The notes: generated by a model not told the origin, from the letters alone. A DNA stretch of 64,000 nucleotides from Astragalus membranaceus (GCA_039519185.1 CM076846.1:151914605-151978604); one strand, 5' to 3'. Positions 1 through 11,417 are shown, counted from the first letter of the stretch. A program made the numbers and translations.

Positions 1-650
1 GAGTAAAATAGAAATAAAGATAAAATGACACTAATTTTGTGAAAACCCCCTTTTTTGAGAAAATCGTGAAAAACTGGGTTTACATAGAACAAAAATAAAT
101 AGGGATCAATGGGAATTTGAAGGAGCACTGGGGCTCTGAAGGACCACTGGGGGTCTGAAGGGCGTGCCTAAGCCTGATGGACCAATGAGTCTGATGGAGC
201 GCGAACTAGCAATGGTACTAGTAAAACGGTCTGCTTGGGGGGTGACATTTTTTCGAGCGGCTATGGGGGGCAAGGTTAGGTCGTTGACCTGATTTGCGCA
301 CCTCGAAGGACGTCCGCTATGTCTTAGGCTGACACAGCTAGTCTGAAGGACCTGGGGTCGGATGATCCGTCGCGCTCAGTGTCGATATAGTGATCTGAAG
401 GTAGAGTTCGAAGTCGTTGCTTTGACATGTTAATTCGAACTGAACTGAAGGACCTGGGGTCGGATGATCCGTCGGTTTCTCGATAACGCGACGTGCGATC
501 TGGATTGAAGGACCATTGATTGTCTGAAGGAGCGCTTGGGCTCTGAAGGACCACTGGGGGTCTGAAGGAGTACTGCGACTCTGAATTGTGATATGAGACC
601 AACATTTGGAGCACTGATTTTGAGGGAACAAAATGTTGGGATTGACACAT
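1..650 (-). repeat. Short-period repeats next to the (unseen) 3' LTR of the non-autonomous Ogre-like element
   Basis: Variants of a roughly 20-base unit (ctgaaggaccactgggggt, ctgaaggagcactggggct) recur between about 118-175 and 505-580, with a longer module containing cctggggtcggatgatccgt at about 348 and 448. The same arrangement occurs at 17138-17590 in the full Ogre element, so the repeats are a shared 3'-untranslated feature of this lineage. Small open frames across it are by-products of the repeats, not genes. Confidence 0.7.
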
Positions 651-3600
651 GGCGTACTTGCCTAGAACATACCTAATGAATGCATTTACCTGAGAAGGGA
701 AAAGCTATCTATATTTGGCATGTCTAAAAATGCAATGAATGATGTATGCGTGCAATATAGGTATGTGAAATGGTAGGTGCCCGATGGGATGAATGAAATG
801 TGGCAGATGAAGTGAGTTGAAGTTGATGGAACATGGAGGTTGACAAACAACGTATGTGAATGCAAATAAGATATGAATGTGATTGTGCTGATTAATTCTG
901 GTGGAATGATGAATGTAATGGAATGAGCGATTTTTTCTCTTTTTGCTTTTTTTACCTTTTTTCCTTATTATATAATGAGTGTATGAAATGCAAAGTGCGA
1001 ATGTGATGCAAATGTAATGCTTTGGTGCAAATGCCATGGTGAATAAAGGAAACACATGAATGCATAACAAATGATATGATTGGTGATGTAGAAAACTTTT
1101 TGGCAACGATGAGACCGGCACTTGGCAGGTCTATAAAAAAATGTTATATGTATGCAATGTGATGAATGTGCAATGCGAAAGTAAATGGACAACAAAAAGC
1201 CCGTGAATGATGGATGCTGAAGCTGGTCGAAAACAGAAATTGATAAGCCGTGTATGCGACGGTAGATGACATGTGAATGCAAATGTACTGCTTAGATGCG
1301 GGTGCTATGGTAGAAGCATGATTGCATAGTGGAATGATTTATGCTATGATTTGGTTGATGATGCGGAAAGATTTTTTGCAATGATGAGAAATGAGACTTT
1401 TGATTTGAGAAGCGGAGAGGTGAAAATTCCGGAATCATCATTTGTTGGAAAAATTGGATTTGATTTGAATTCAAACTTTGGTAATCTCAAGGTTGTTATT
1501 CCTGGACACTGATGTGCAAAAGTATTTGATTGCATTTGCAAGCTCCTTCACATTGTTCTTTCGATATGGTGTCCCATGATGACTGAATTTTAGGTCCACA
1601 AAGTTAACTACGTGAGTTTTCAACTTTACATTATTAACTTGTGTTTTCTCTCTTTGAAGCTTTGTTTAGCAAAGACGTATAGTAATGCAAGTATAGATGA
1701 ATGAGTCAGTTAACTCGGGGTTCTCGAGACCTAGGGTATGGACGGATGAAGGGATAAATGACAGGTTTTTGGCCAAAGTCATGAAAGGGTAGGTTCTCCC
1801 CAACTCAAGAAATGTGGGACTGCCCCAATTTAGACTACCGGTGAAGGTGAGTGAATAATTCGCCCCTGTCTAGTGATGACAACAGCTAGGGGTGTAGAGG
1901 AAATAATGAATTGAGACCGCCATGACTAGAGTTTGCAAAAGGCTGTATTTAGCATGGTGGGTTGAGAAGTTGCCCCGGTGTGGTCTTATGGATGTGAATA
2001 TGACGAGGGCATGAGATGGGTGTAGGGCGAATTTCCCCGATTTTAGGTGGAGTGAATGGCGACGGGATTGCCCCACTTTGGAATGGTATTTCAAATGGTG
2101 CTTTTAGTGGGGTTGTGAAAGGTGACTGAGTTAGGGTCATGGGTGTTTGGAATTGGTCGTATGGCTATATGGTGTATGAATGGGATGGACGCTGGAAAAT
2201 TTCCCCAAGTTCGAGGAGCATGAAAGGTGAAAGGACTGCCCCACTTTGGGATCTAGGTGATGGTCCTAGTCTAAACTTTTGGTTCTTTTGAGGTGACTCC
2301 CACAGACTATGATAGTCCTAGGTTTTAATACGATGAAAATTTCAACTGGTGATCGCTAAACCTTGTTTTGGTATCAGTGCAAGCCTTTGAATTTTTTCTT
2401 CTTTTTTTTTGAGAAAATATATTGTAAATAAATAAACTTACTTGTCCTAGAATTAAAACTGAGAAAACGAAAGCAATCAGCCATTGATCAGAATGGACTT
2501 GTTAGGGTTGTAATGTAGCCAATGGTTGGGGGTTTATGACAAGAAATGATACTGGTCCCGAAGAAGTGTTTGGTGTCCATTGTTTGGGTTTTGTGAAAGA
2601 AATGCTAATTTTAGCACGAGAAGGTGTCTGAGGGCTTTAGACAAGGATCTGTTATTTGCGGTTCGATATGGCTAGTGGTTGATAATGGGTTATTGGGCTC
2701 AAAGTGTTTGGGGATTGATGAGACAAATGATCTTTTTATTCGGTGGTGCACTTCATGATATGATGTATCAGCTCGAAGACTTATGTCGTCCTTTTATTCA
2801 AGACTTTTGGCATTTTTTTTTTGAATTACGATTCTCATTTTTCATTTTTGATAGCCTATTTCTCTTGAGCTGAATAAACTGAAGAAAATAGTGCACCATC
2901 TTTAAATAGGGAATAGATCATTGTCTAGGGTGATTGAAAGATTTTTTTGATTTTTTATTTGCTTAGAGGGGTAGCAAAGAATATTTCTTCTTTGGAATGT
3001 AGGATATGGAAAGATGACCAAACTTCATTTCAAAACATGATTGCTTGTTTTCTCAAAACTTAACTCAAGGACAAAAATTTATTTGTCTTTATATACTTGC
3101 TCTTTTCTTTATTTCTTTTTATGCCCTAATTTTTGCTTAGGCTGCTCTCGCGAGTTTTCAGCTAAACAAGCCTTTTCAATTTGATTTTTTGTTTTGCTTT
3201 TGCAAAGGACTTGTACCAGGGGAATACAATGCTGACAAGGTATCTAGTGATCACGAGTTTACCCCTGCATGGGGACCTAAAGTGTTAGTTTATGAAAATT
3301 CATCACTGGGAACAAAACCAAATAGTCAACTAAGTACTTGTGTGGGGGATATGTGTTGGGTGGTCGGGGTGGGACTGGACAATTACAAGGGATGATGATA
3401 AGATGCAAAGATGTGGACACTAACTGACTCAAACAAGAGTAAATGCACATTGTATACAAGTTCATTATACGAATGCTTCATAGAGAGTTAACATTAGTTG
3501 AAAGTATGAAAGAAGAAATTTTTGATATTCACATTAGTCAACTAAATGGACCATTCGGATCCTTTATCATGGGATGGATGGGATGTATCATCTTGCTGAC

Positions 3601-4794
3601 AAAAATTATGGACGAGCTGCAAACATTGGAAATTTTTGGAAATTGAGTGTCTCGAAACACCTCGAGTTTGCAACTAAGTTCGACATTGTTTAGTAAAGCT
3701 AGGCTTTTCCAAAGAGGAATACTCAACCTCGCCTCATCTCTCATCAATTTTTTTGAAAAAGGTAATGCTCATGTTTTTTGTATGGATGAACACATGATAA
3801 TGTATATGCATGATGCAAATGCAGATGCCTAAAATGCGTGAATGAATGGAAATACATGAAAAATGAGATGTTCACAATTTTTGAAATTGTGCTCATGATG
3901 GTTTTCTACTCTTTTCTATAAAAAATGTAATGCACGTGATGATGAATATGTATGATGAAAACGCAAATTCGTGAGATGTGTGAAGGGAAATGATCTCCTC
4001 GAAAAATCAGCTATTCTAAACGGTTTATTTTTACTTTTTGGAAACAATATAGCATGAAGATGATGCAAATCGTCGCTTATTGCTAACTGAAATATATTTT
4101 GGATGATGAATGACTTTTGTTTTTTTTTATTTAGAAAATGACTCAAGCATGGATGACTGATGCGTTTGAGGTGGTTTGGAATAAAGAACTTTTATTTTTC
4201 ATTATTTTTTATGATGCATGAAGAGGAGTAACGCGTTTGAATGAAATAATGAATGAATGTAAATTTTTTTTTAATATCAAGGTGATATCATTCTCTCATT
4301 TTTGGGCGTATGGCTATGCAAGATGAAGTAATTTAGAAAAAAAAATGATATTTTGTTATTTTCTAGATGATGAGATGCATGTTGGTACCATGATAATGGG
4401 ATGAAAATAATGACTGTATTCTATTATGAATGCATGATGATTTTTTATTTTCTAGTTAAAAGACTAACTATGCTCACGCAACAAGAATAATCAAGTTAAA
4501 CGCCCCCTTGTGTCCTAATGCATGAAGGAACACATGGTGATAAATGACGAAAATGCAGATGCGAATGCATAAAATGTGTGCATGAATGATCACTTGGAAA
4601 TGTCAGTTATTCTAAATAATTTTGGAGGCAATGTAGCACGTGACTGATGCAGAGCCTCTTTCATGTATCAGAATGAAATATTAAATACGTATCTTTGAAT
4701 GATGCGAAAATGATGACTTATTTTTGAAATGATGCATGTTGAAACAATGTATAAATGATGTGTGGATGAAACGGCGTATGGATGATTTAATGAA
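651..4794. other. Non-coding internal region of the non-autonomous element
   Basis: More than 4 kb of AT-rich sequence dense in ATG, GATGA and AATGAATG strings. No frame exceeds about 140 codons and none shows a recognisable domain. Short stretches resemble untranslated parts of the full Ogre: for example the ccctaatttttgc segment near 3122-3170 resembles 18278-18360. No RNA gene or host gene is visible. Confidence 0.6.
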
Positions 4795-5560
4795 GGCTAA
4801 AGTGCTCCCGGGGTCCCTTATCTTTATTTAAAGTAACGAATTAGTCCTTTATGTTTTTTTTGTCCTAAATAAGTCATTTATCTTTCAAATTTTTGACACA
4901 TAAATCTTTTTCCGTTAACAGTGCTTGATTTATGTGTCAAAAAAAAGGATTTATGTGTTAAAAATTTGAAACATAAAGGACTGATTTGGGAGAGAAAAGG
5001 ATTTATGCGTCAAAAATTTAAAACATAAAGGACTGATTTGGGACAAAAAAAAGATAAAGGACCAAATTGTTACTTTAAATAAAGATAAGGGACCCCAGGA
5101 GCACTTTAGCCTTTAATGAAGCAGCAGTTTTTTGGATGAGTGAAAAATGTGCGTGAATGCTATGATGAAATGCCTATATTATTTGATGATGATTTTTGTG
5201 AATGATTATGAATGCATGCTAAATGAGATATTCAATTATTTATCACAACAATTTTTTTTAATTGTGATCATGTTTTTTATTCTTTTCTTTTTTATGAAAA
5301 AAAAATGTAATGTATGAATGAACGAGATTGTTGCATGATGCAGATGCGAGGAATGTGAATGGAGGGTCACTTGAAAAGATTGACTATTCAAAATCATTTT
5401 TCGGAGGCAATGCAATGTGATGATGAATGATGCAAGAAAGTGGCATTATTTTATTATTTTTTCTTTTATTTTTCATGCTAGATGACTAATGCATTCGAGG
5501 TGGTTAGGAATGAAGAGCTTTTGTTTTCATTTTTTATCTTTCTATGCATGAAGAGGAGTA
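3858..5560. repeat. Diverged direct repeats of about 1 kb in the internal region
   Basis: A module running from an aatgagatgttcacaatttt-like start, through a TTTTCT-rich stretch and aaaaatgtaatg, to gcatgaagaggagtaacg occurs at about 3858-4230 and again at about 5215-5560. A partial copy (cttggaaatgtcagttattc, ggaggcaatgtagcacg) lies at about 4550-4760. The spacing of about 1.33 kb drops to about 1.0 kb once the MITE at 4795-5111 is removed. Copies are clearly diverged by substitutions and indels. Confidence 0.55.
4795..5111. mobile_element. Mutator-type MITE (317 bp) with long terminal inverted repeats
   Basis: The left end ggctaaagtgctcc and the right end ggagcactttagcc are inverted complements, and complementarity continues inward for about 45 bases (gtcccttatctttatttaaa against tttaaataaagataagggac). 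A perfect 9-bp target-site duplication, tttaatgaa, flanks it (4786-4794 and 5112-5120). Nine-base duplications are characteristic of the Mutator superfamily. The interior is non-coding and contains further inverted copies of aaacataaaggactgatttg. It must have inserted after the surrounding 1-kb repeat formed. Confidence 0.85.
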
Positions 5561-5876
5561 ACGAATATAGTATATTTTTGAGTATGCAAGATGATGCAAG
5601 TTGGACAAATATGTAGTGTCTTTGTTGTTTTTTTTGGAGGATGATATGCATGTTATTACCATGAGAACGAGATGTATATGAAAACAAGTGATTCGTTCTA
5701 TGGTGATTTTTATTTTCTAGCAAAATATAATGCCCATGATGACAAATATGTATGAAGAATGCGAATGCATGTATGCATGAAGAAATAAATGTTTGATCCT
5801 AATGCAATTATTTTTATTTTTTCAAGAGGTAGTACAACATGTATGCAGACTCTTATTTTTGATTTATTGGATGACA

Positions 5877-5970
5877 AATGATACAATTATAATGAAATAA
5901 TTTTTGTTTTATTTGGAAAACGATACAATTATAATGAAATAATTTTTTTTTGTTTGGAAAATGATACATG
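5877..5970. repeat. Two-copy tandem repeat, 42-bp period
   Basis: The string gatacaattataatgaaata followed by a T-run and ttggaaaa is repeated at a 42-base interval (about 5880 and 5922), with the start of a third copy (gatacatgaat) at 5963. Non-coding. Confidence 0.6.
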
Positions 5971-6059
5971 AATCTGGAATTGATGCATTTAAACTAGGAT
6001 GGCCACATGAGGGAAATGATGTTATGTTTTTTTGAAATGTAATTCAAGACTTTACAAAT

Positions 6060-6584
6060 GATGTGATACCTACGCTGTGTGATCATGTTTAAATTCAGAT
6101 TTTTAACATGGTCTAAGGTCACTTATGTGATCAATCTCTCAAGTGGCTCTATTCAATTCCTCACAAAGGTGTCCAGAGCTAAAATCCCCTTCATGATATG
6201 ATCCACAACGATAGCGAGCTACATGGTGTGGGATACCATGAAAGAGCGTACTCTGGCTGAGACTTTCATGAGAGTCAGACAGATAAAATCCAGAATGACT
6301 GTCACTAATAATCTCCACTCGTCCTAGGTTATTTGCAGACCCGGGTATAAGGCCCCACTCAAAAGTGTGTGCAAAAGTGTAAGTGAGGTGTGTGATGAGG
6401 GCAAAATACCTAAACTAACCAAGCTGGAAAGATATACAACAACAATAACAAAAGAGGCGTCTACCCTAAGGTTCAATAATATAAAAGAATGCTAATAAAT
6501 AAATAAAAAGCATAAGGGCAAAAACAAATATAAAATTAACAAATACTTACACATTTAGTTGACTAGGCTTGACTCTCTTAATTA
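6060..6584 (-). other. 5' leader of the non-autonomous Ogre-like element
   Basis: Contains blocks such as cctcacaaaggtgtccagag, cacaacgatagcgagctac and agagtcagacagataaa that reappear in the same order at 28320-28500 in the full Ogre. In this retrotransposon lineage the segment inside the 5' LTR and primer site is the untranslated leader with packaging functions (established for LTR elements generally). Its conservation where all coding sequence is gone suggests it is what lets this copy be mobilised. Confidence 0.65.
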
Positions 6585-6603
6585 GTCCCCAGTGAAGTCG
6601 CCA
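6585..6603 (-). promoter_or_regulatory. Primer binding site of the non-autonomous Ogre-like element
   Basis: On the minus strand the 19 bases tggcgacttcactggggac begin two bases after the LTR end. The full Ogre has tggcgactccgctggggac at the same place. Sites of this type in Ogre/Tat elements are generally attributed to tRNA-Arg; I cannot check the tRNA match here. Confidence 0.7.
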
Positions 6604-6605
6604 GC

Positions 6606-7609
6606 TGTAGCGACCGAAAAATCTGGAGGAGGGATTCTTCGAAGTTCTTGAAATGAAGCCGCCACCAAAGTTTAGTTTAAGTGCAAACATTGGAAAATCC
6701 CTATTGAGTGGATAAAGGGGGTTTTGCGGACCAGGTTTAGGCTCGGGAGTCGTTTATGCGTAGGGAAGGTATTAGCACCCTACGACATCCTTCCTAAGGA
6801 AGGTTACCTTTTAACTAAATGTGTAAACATTTATTAATTCAAAAATAATGTTTTTACCCTAATAAAAAGACTCGCTAAACAGTTAGTTATTTTTTGTGCT
6901 TTTTTGAGAAATAGGAGAGAAATGGATTCAAAGAAAAAAAAAGGTTTTTTATTAATGCAATTGACAGAGGTCGACCGCCCTCTGCTCTTACGTATCTCCT
7001 GGTAGAGAATCAAATCACACGTAGTTCTTGGGTAGAAAAAGTTTGTGCGTTGTGTGTTTTTTAATTATTTTTGAAATTGGGAGAGGTATTCGTAACGACC
7101 AAACAAGTAAAACTCAGAGTGGACGTCACTCATAGCTCGTTCGAAAACTACAGCTGTTATTAACGGTCAAACGAGCTAAGCTCAGAGTGACCATTAGTAA
7201 CAAACAATTTTTTGTGGATAATTGTTGAGAAAACTGGTTTGGAAGCATTATGATGTAATAATAAAAAAAACTAAATGAGTTGTAATAGAAAAGAAAATGT
7301 AATTGACAGGGGTGTCATGTTATTAAAAGCGGGTGTATTTAGCTGCAGGGATGTTGTGTTCTAAAAAGAAGGGGGTGGGACTAACAGAAACAGCCCAGTT
7401 CATCTTTTTGTGTTTTTTTGGAACTGACCTACGAATTGGGCTTGTGTGCAGAGGGCGTGTATTATCAAAAATACGGGTGCAAGAACAAATCTGAGGTTTT
7501 TTAAAAATTAAAATTAAAATAAATGAATAAGTAATGATAATATAAAAGGAAAGGAGCAATTTAGGGAAACCTAATTCCTATTCCCATCTCAGCGGCGCAT
7601 CACATCCAT

Positions 7610-7691
<82 letters not shown>

Positions 7692-9077
7692 CGAACTGAG
7701 AGGAGTGGGAGTGTGAGAGAGAGCCACAGCGAGAGACAGAAATATGGTGGAGAGAGAGGAGACGAGTGTGATGGCCACGGTGGAGAGAGAGGGATGACGG
7801 TGGTGAGGAGAGAGACAGGGACGAGTGTGATGGCCACGATGGAGAGACAGGGATGACGGTGGTGAGGAGAGAGAGAGACGGAGACACGGTGAGAGAGAGA
7901 GACGTGACAGAGATATGGGAAGGGACTTCGCGGGAGAGGGAAAGAGGAGGAGAATGACGCGGTGGAGGGAGAGCACACGATGCTACTACGGCGGTAGTTG
8001 GCCGGAGGAGACGACGGCGAGGCGTTGGTGCGCCACAGTGGGAGAAGAGGGAGAGAGCGACGGTAATGGTTTGTGAGAGAGGAAGCGACGGTGATTGACA
8101 GGTGGTGAGGGAGGGAGAGACCGAAGGTGAGGGAGGTGGTGTGGTCGTTGTTGCAGCACGATAGTGGTACGGCGGCGACCACCACAGACGGTGGTCGGAG
8201 ATGAGGTAGTTCAGTAGCTTCTTTTTTTCTTCTCTGATTCTCTTAAAAATGATGTAATGTCGTTTTTTCTGGTTGATAGTGGTTACTGGTTATGGGTTGT
8301 TGCCCTTCTAGTATTTGTGTATAAATCTGATATTGGTATTTATGAAGGGAAATGATGGGTGCTGGTTTTCTCTCTATCTCTATTTCTCTCTTTTCTTTCT
8401 GAAATTGTCCCCCCCTTTTCTGTTTTGCGTCCTCCTTTCTTCTCCTTTCTTTTGATTTTTGTTTGCTGTTACTATGTATATGTGTTTGTGTGTGCGTCCC
8501 CCTTGATTGTGCTACTGTTGTTGTTTCTATAGGTGGATTAGGGTGCTGAGGACAGTCAACAATTAAGGGGAAAAATGGCATCCAAAGGACAACATCTTTG
8601 AGGGGAATAAAAAGGACAAGACCTGGCACCAAGGACAGTCAAGGGAAGGACAAGAGCTGGCAAGAAAAAGGGGATCAAAGGACAGCTCTAGGGCAAGCAG
8701 CCAGCTTGCTGCGCCCTTCTCTTCTTTTTTGATTTTGCATTTTTTTTTTTATTTTTTGTATTTTTGTATTATTTTTTGTATTATTTTTCTGTTTTGCTTT
8801 TTTGGTTCACATGTGTAAAAAAAACTATGTTATATGACAAGAAAAGAAAATTTGACTATTAGGTTTTTTATTTATCGTTTTATTATTATTATTATTTTTG
8901 CACCGATGACGATAGGCTAAATAAATAACAATAGCGAAATAAAATAAAACGAGCATCAAACAAATCGTTACACGAGAGTGCGAGAGACACGCGCGTTTAA
9001 TGCGATACGTGACGCAACGAGAATACGAGCTCTTTTTTATTGGATTTTAATTGATCGGACAAAATTAGGGTATGACA
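6606..9077 (-). repeat. 5' LTR of the non-autonomous Ogre-like element (2472 bp)
   Basis: Plus-strand boundaries are tgtagcgaccg at 6606 and attagggtatgaca at 9077, i.e. TG...CA ends that match the ends of the 3381-bp Ogre LTRs (tgtagcgaccg, attagggtattaca). Internal similarity to that LTR is seen near both ends (for example around 6740-6830 and 7000-7200), while the middle differs. It includes a long GA microsatellite. Open frames rich in Ser, Leu and His across 7578-8185 are translations of this purine-rich repeat and are not genes. Confidence 0.75.
7612..7688. repeat. (GA)n microsatellite
   Basis: An uninterrupted run of about 38 GA dinucleotides within the LTR, followed to about 8110 by imperfect purine-rich sequence with near-duplicated modules such as gagacagggatgacggtgg. 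Confidence 0.95.
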
Positions 9078-9580
9078 GTACTGATACAAGTCGGAGGAAA
9101 CCAGCCATGGGGAGACTTAAGTGTAATGTTGATGTCGCAGTCTTCAAAGAAAAAAACAAATATAGCATTGGGCTTTGCATTAGAGATGAGCATGGAAGCT
9201 ATAAAGGTGGCAAAACTATGTGGTTTCATGGATCACCAAGTCCTCAAGAAGCAGAAGCAATGGGCCTTGTACAAGCTCTTCAATTTCTACAAGAGAAGAA
9301 TTTGACATCATTTACTATTGAGATGGATTGCCTTTCTGTAGTGAATGGCGTGGACAATTTTTCCTCTCTCAATATAGAATTAGGTGTTCTTTTTCTCAAT
9401 GTAAGACTATCATTGCGTAGTGTCAAAGCTATAAGATTAGCTATATTAGAAACCAAGCTAATTTTGTTGCTCATGTGCTTGTTCGGGCATCAAGATTATA
9501 TACTAGCTCTTAATTTCATGAGTTTAGTCTATCTTGTATTACCAACATTATTTATAATGAAATGATATAAGTTTACTTTG
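9078..9580 (+). pseudogene. LINE-type RNase H (RVT_3-like) domain fragment
   Basis: Reading from the LTR boundary, the frame gives GRLKCNVDVAVF, then GLCIRDEHGSYKGG, then PQEAEAMGLVQALQFL and IEMDCLSVVNGV, the order of the RNase H fold common at the C-terminus of plant non-LTR retrotransposon ORF2 proteins and their relatives. Visible catalytic-type residues are the first Asp (CNVD), the Glu of QEAEA and the Asp of EMDC. After about codon 160 the frame shifts: the usual ending NQANFVAHVLVRAS is in another frame at about 9450-9490. The N-terminal part is cut off by the LTR insertion at 9077, so an apparent start at 8978 inside the LTR is spurious. Confidence 0.7.
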
Positions 9581-10285
9581 GTAAAAAGAAAAAAATTATG
9601 GCTACAAAGAAGAATTAAAGAACCAAAAGGAAACTTACAAGAACAAATTCAAAACGTGTAAGAGAAGAAGATGAAGCGGGAAGGAGGATCCACCACACTA
9701 ATGGGAATTGATAAGGTTCAAATCGCCACACGAGAATTTCCTAAGTCTCTTGATGAGAATTTCATATGTGGAATTTTTGTGTGCAAATTGGGTATTCTCT
9801 TGTGCTGGATTTGAACCCAAGATTATGGTTAACTTGGAAGAGACCCGAACCATCTCATCCGAGCGCTCTTGAGTAATGTGGAATTTATTAAAATGAAATA
9901 ATCCTTAAAAGTACTACAAGGCCACTTATATATAGAAGAAAATGGGAGGGCTCAAGCCCAATAAGCCCATGGGTAAATGTATAGAAGAAGGAGCACAATA
10001 CAAGCTTTAAAACCAACTTACTAAACAACACTACTTTTATTTAAAACAACAAGAATCGAAAGAAAATTCCTAAAATTATTAAAAGTAGCGTTGTTTCAAT
10101 TCTAATAATTTTAGGAATTATTAGAATAAAAACTGTATATCATAAACTCAATATTTACGGTATGTTGTTTAAAAAAAATCATACCATAAATATTGACTTC
10201 ATTATGTTTTATAAAAGTCCTTTTTACTTTTTAAATATTAATTTAGGTTTCCTGTATTGAATTTTTACTAATTTCACTTTGCAGG
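9581..10285. other. AT-rich intergenic sequence with inverted repeats
   Basis: No credible gene. The stretch near 9800-9860 with gatttgaacccaagatta and cccgaaccatctcatccga looks like common dispersed-repeat sequence, but I cannot assign a family. Two stem-forming inverted repeats lie in 10026-10195 and are listed separately. Confidence 0.4.
10026..10195. repeat. Two inverted-repeat (hairpin) structures
   Basis: Arms aattcctaaaattatt (10065-10080) and aataattttaggaatt (10104-10119) are perfect 16-base complements. Flanking them, caacactactttt (10026-10038) and aaaagtagcgttg (10081-10093) also pair with one mismatch. A second hairpin pairs caatatttacggtatg (10149-10164) with cataccataaatattg (10180-10195), one mismatch. 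This may be a degraded foldback MITE; no clear TSD seen. Confidence 0.6.
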
Positions 10286-10289
10286 CTGT

Positions 10290-11290
10290 ATTATCAAAAC
10301 ACAGGGGTGCAAATAGTAAAGGGGCCCAGTCCAATACACTGTTGGGTGGGTTTTACCCGTGCGGAACCCAACGGGTTCGCACTGTTGCTGCGCGCGGATC
10401 TTTATGGGTCACGAACCGGATCACTATTAAAAAGGTTTTCTGAAAACCCTAATTTATTTGTTTCAAGAATTTTTCAACACGTTCTTGAAGGTCTCTCTGA
10501 TCTTCGTCTTCTCCACTGCAACCCCCAACCCCCACTGGGTTTCTTGATTCTTGATGATTTCTTGATGGAATCACGCCTAGAAACTCAGCGAAGCTTGGCT
10601 TCACTGCAACGAACAGGTATAACGCTTTCTTCTTCTTAAAACTCTTCTCAAATTCACACTGTTTAGAACCCTAGTTTTAAGCACTAACTTTGTCTTCTTT
10701 CTTTACTGTTTCTGGTTCGATCTTTACGGATCTTGCTGCTACGCACAAGGATCTGCTTAACAGAAAGGTAGAACACTTCCTTTCTCTTGCTGTTTTAGTT
10801 TCTGTTTACTGTTCTTGACGAACACAGTAAACCCTAACCTTGAAACTGCTTTCTGGTTACAGATCTGTGGAGATCTGCTTCTGAGGATCTTCAAACAGGT
10901 AAAACACTACGCCTTAGTATTTTTCTTTGTATGTTTGAAGTTCTGATGTTGTCTGGAATGATTCTGACTTCTGGTTTTTTGTTGTTATGGCTTCTGGATC
11001 TTCACGCTTTGAAGATCTTCAACTGTTTGTGTTTTCTCCTTGAGAACAAGGTAATTTCTCACCCTCTTTCTTTTGTTTTCCTTTTTTTCTGTGTTATCAG
11101 TCACTGACAACAGATGCTAACTCACTGTTTTTCTTCTCTGGTTTTGTGAGGTTGATTTCAACCACTTGCTGAAGGATCTTTTCCTCACACACACTCTTAG
11201 AAGATGGAACAAGAAGATAGCTACGCAGAAGAAAGGAAAGGAGCAGCAGAACTTAGGGTATAAACTGAAAATGCCTTGTAAATTTTATTT
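10290..11290 (+). other. Exon-like series with repeated splice-donor motifs, function unknown
   Basis: Four AG|GT sites with good donor context (ACAG|GTATAA at 10617, AAAG|GTAGAA at 10768, ACAG|GTAAAA at 10899, CAAG|GTAATT at 11051) are spaced 151, 131 and 152 bases apart. Each follows a short GATCT-rich stretch (for example aggatctgcttaacag, gaggatcttcaaacag), and the gaps are T-rich as in plant introns. Upstream is aaaaaggttttctgaaaacc, reminiscent of a leader. The open frame 10307-10639 covers only the first unit and shows no domain. It could be the leader of an unidentified retrotransposon, or a captured host gene 5' end. I do not recognise it. Confidence 0.3.
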
Positions 11291-11370
11291 TCTCTGTAAA
11301 ACTGTATATTTACAAGTTGTAGCTGTATGTATATATAGATGATTTGGGCACATTCTTAGCTGTTAAACAC

Positions 11371-11417
11371 AAGTTGGTTGTTAGAACAACCAACTTAGTT
11401 TGTTACATAACAAACTA
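11371..11417. repeat. Two abutting perfect palindromes
   Basis: aagttggttgtt/aacaaccaactt (11371-11382 and 11385-11396, two-base loop) is followed at once by tagtttgtta/taacaaacta (11396-11405 and 11408-11417). Both would fold into tight hairpins in RNA or single-stranded DNA. Confidence 0.75.

Larger units (their letters stand above)
1..9077 (-). mobile_element. Non-autonomous Ogre/Tat-type LTR retrotransposon, 5' portion; 3' LTR lies left of the window
   Basis: Read on the minus strand this is LTR (6606-9077), a two-base spacer, a primer binding site, a leader, then about 6 kb of internal DNA running off the left edge. The leader (about 6090-6605) matches the leader of the full Ogre at about 28310-28841, and bases 1-650 match the region just inside the 3' LTR of that element (17023-17640). 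Both ends of an Ogre-type internal region are therefore present, but none of ORF1, gag, protease, RT or integrase can be found between them, only short shadow frames. I infer a deletion or replacement derivative that depends on an autonomous partner for enzymes. The right flank begins gtact; the matching TSD would be outside the window. Confidence 0.8.

Noticed and set aside
7578..8185. Open frames of 95-198 codons rich in Ser-Leu, minus strand
   Set aside because: They translate the GA microsatellite and surrounding purine-rich DNA in an LTR; all frames are open because the repeat lacks stops.
8978..9077. Start codon of a 195-codon frame at 8978
   Set aside because: This part is LTR sequence; the RNase H similarity begins only after the LTR boundary at 9077.
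9800..9860. tRNA-like box (gatttgaaccc) considered as a tRNA or SINE
   Set aside because: No A box at the right distance and no cloverleaf; left unassigned.
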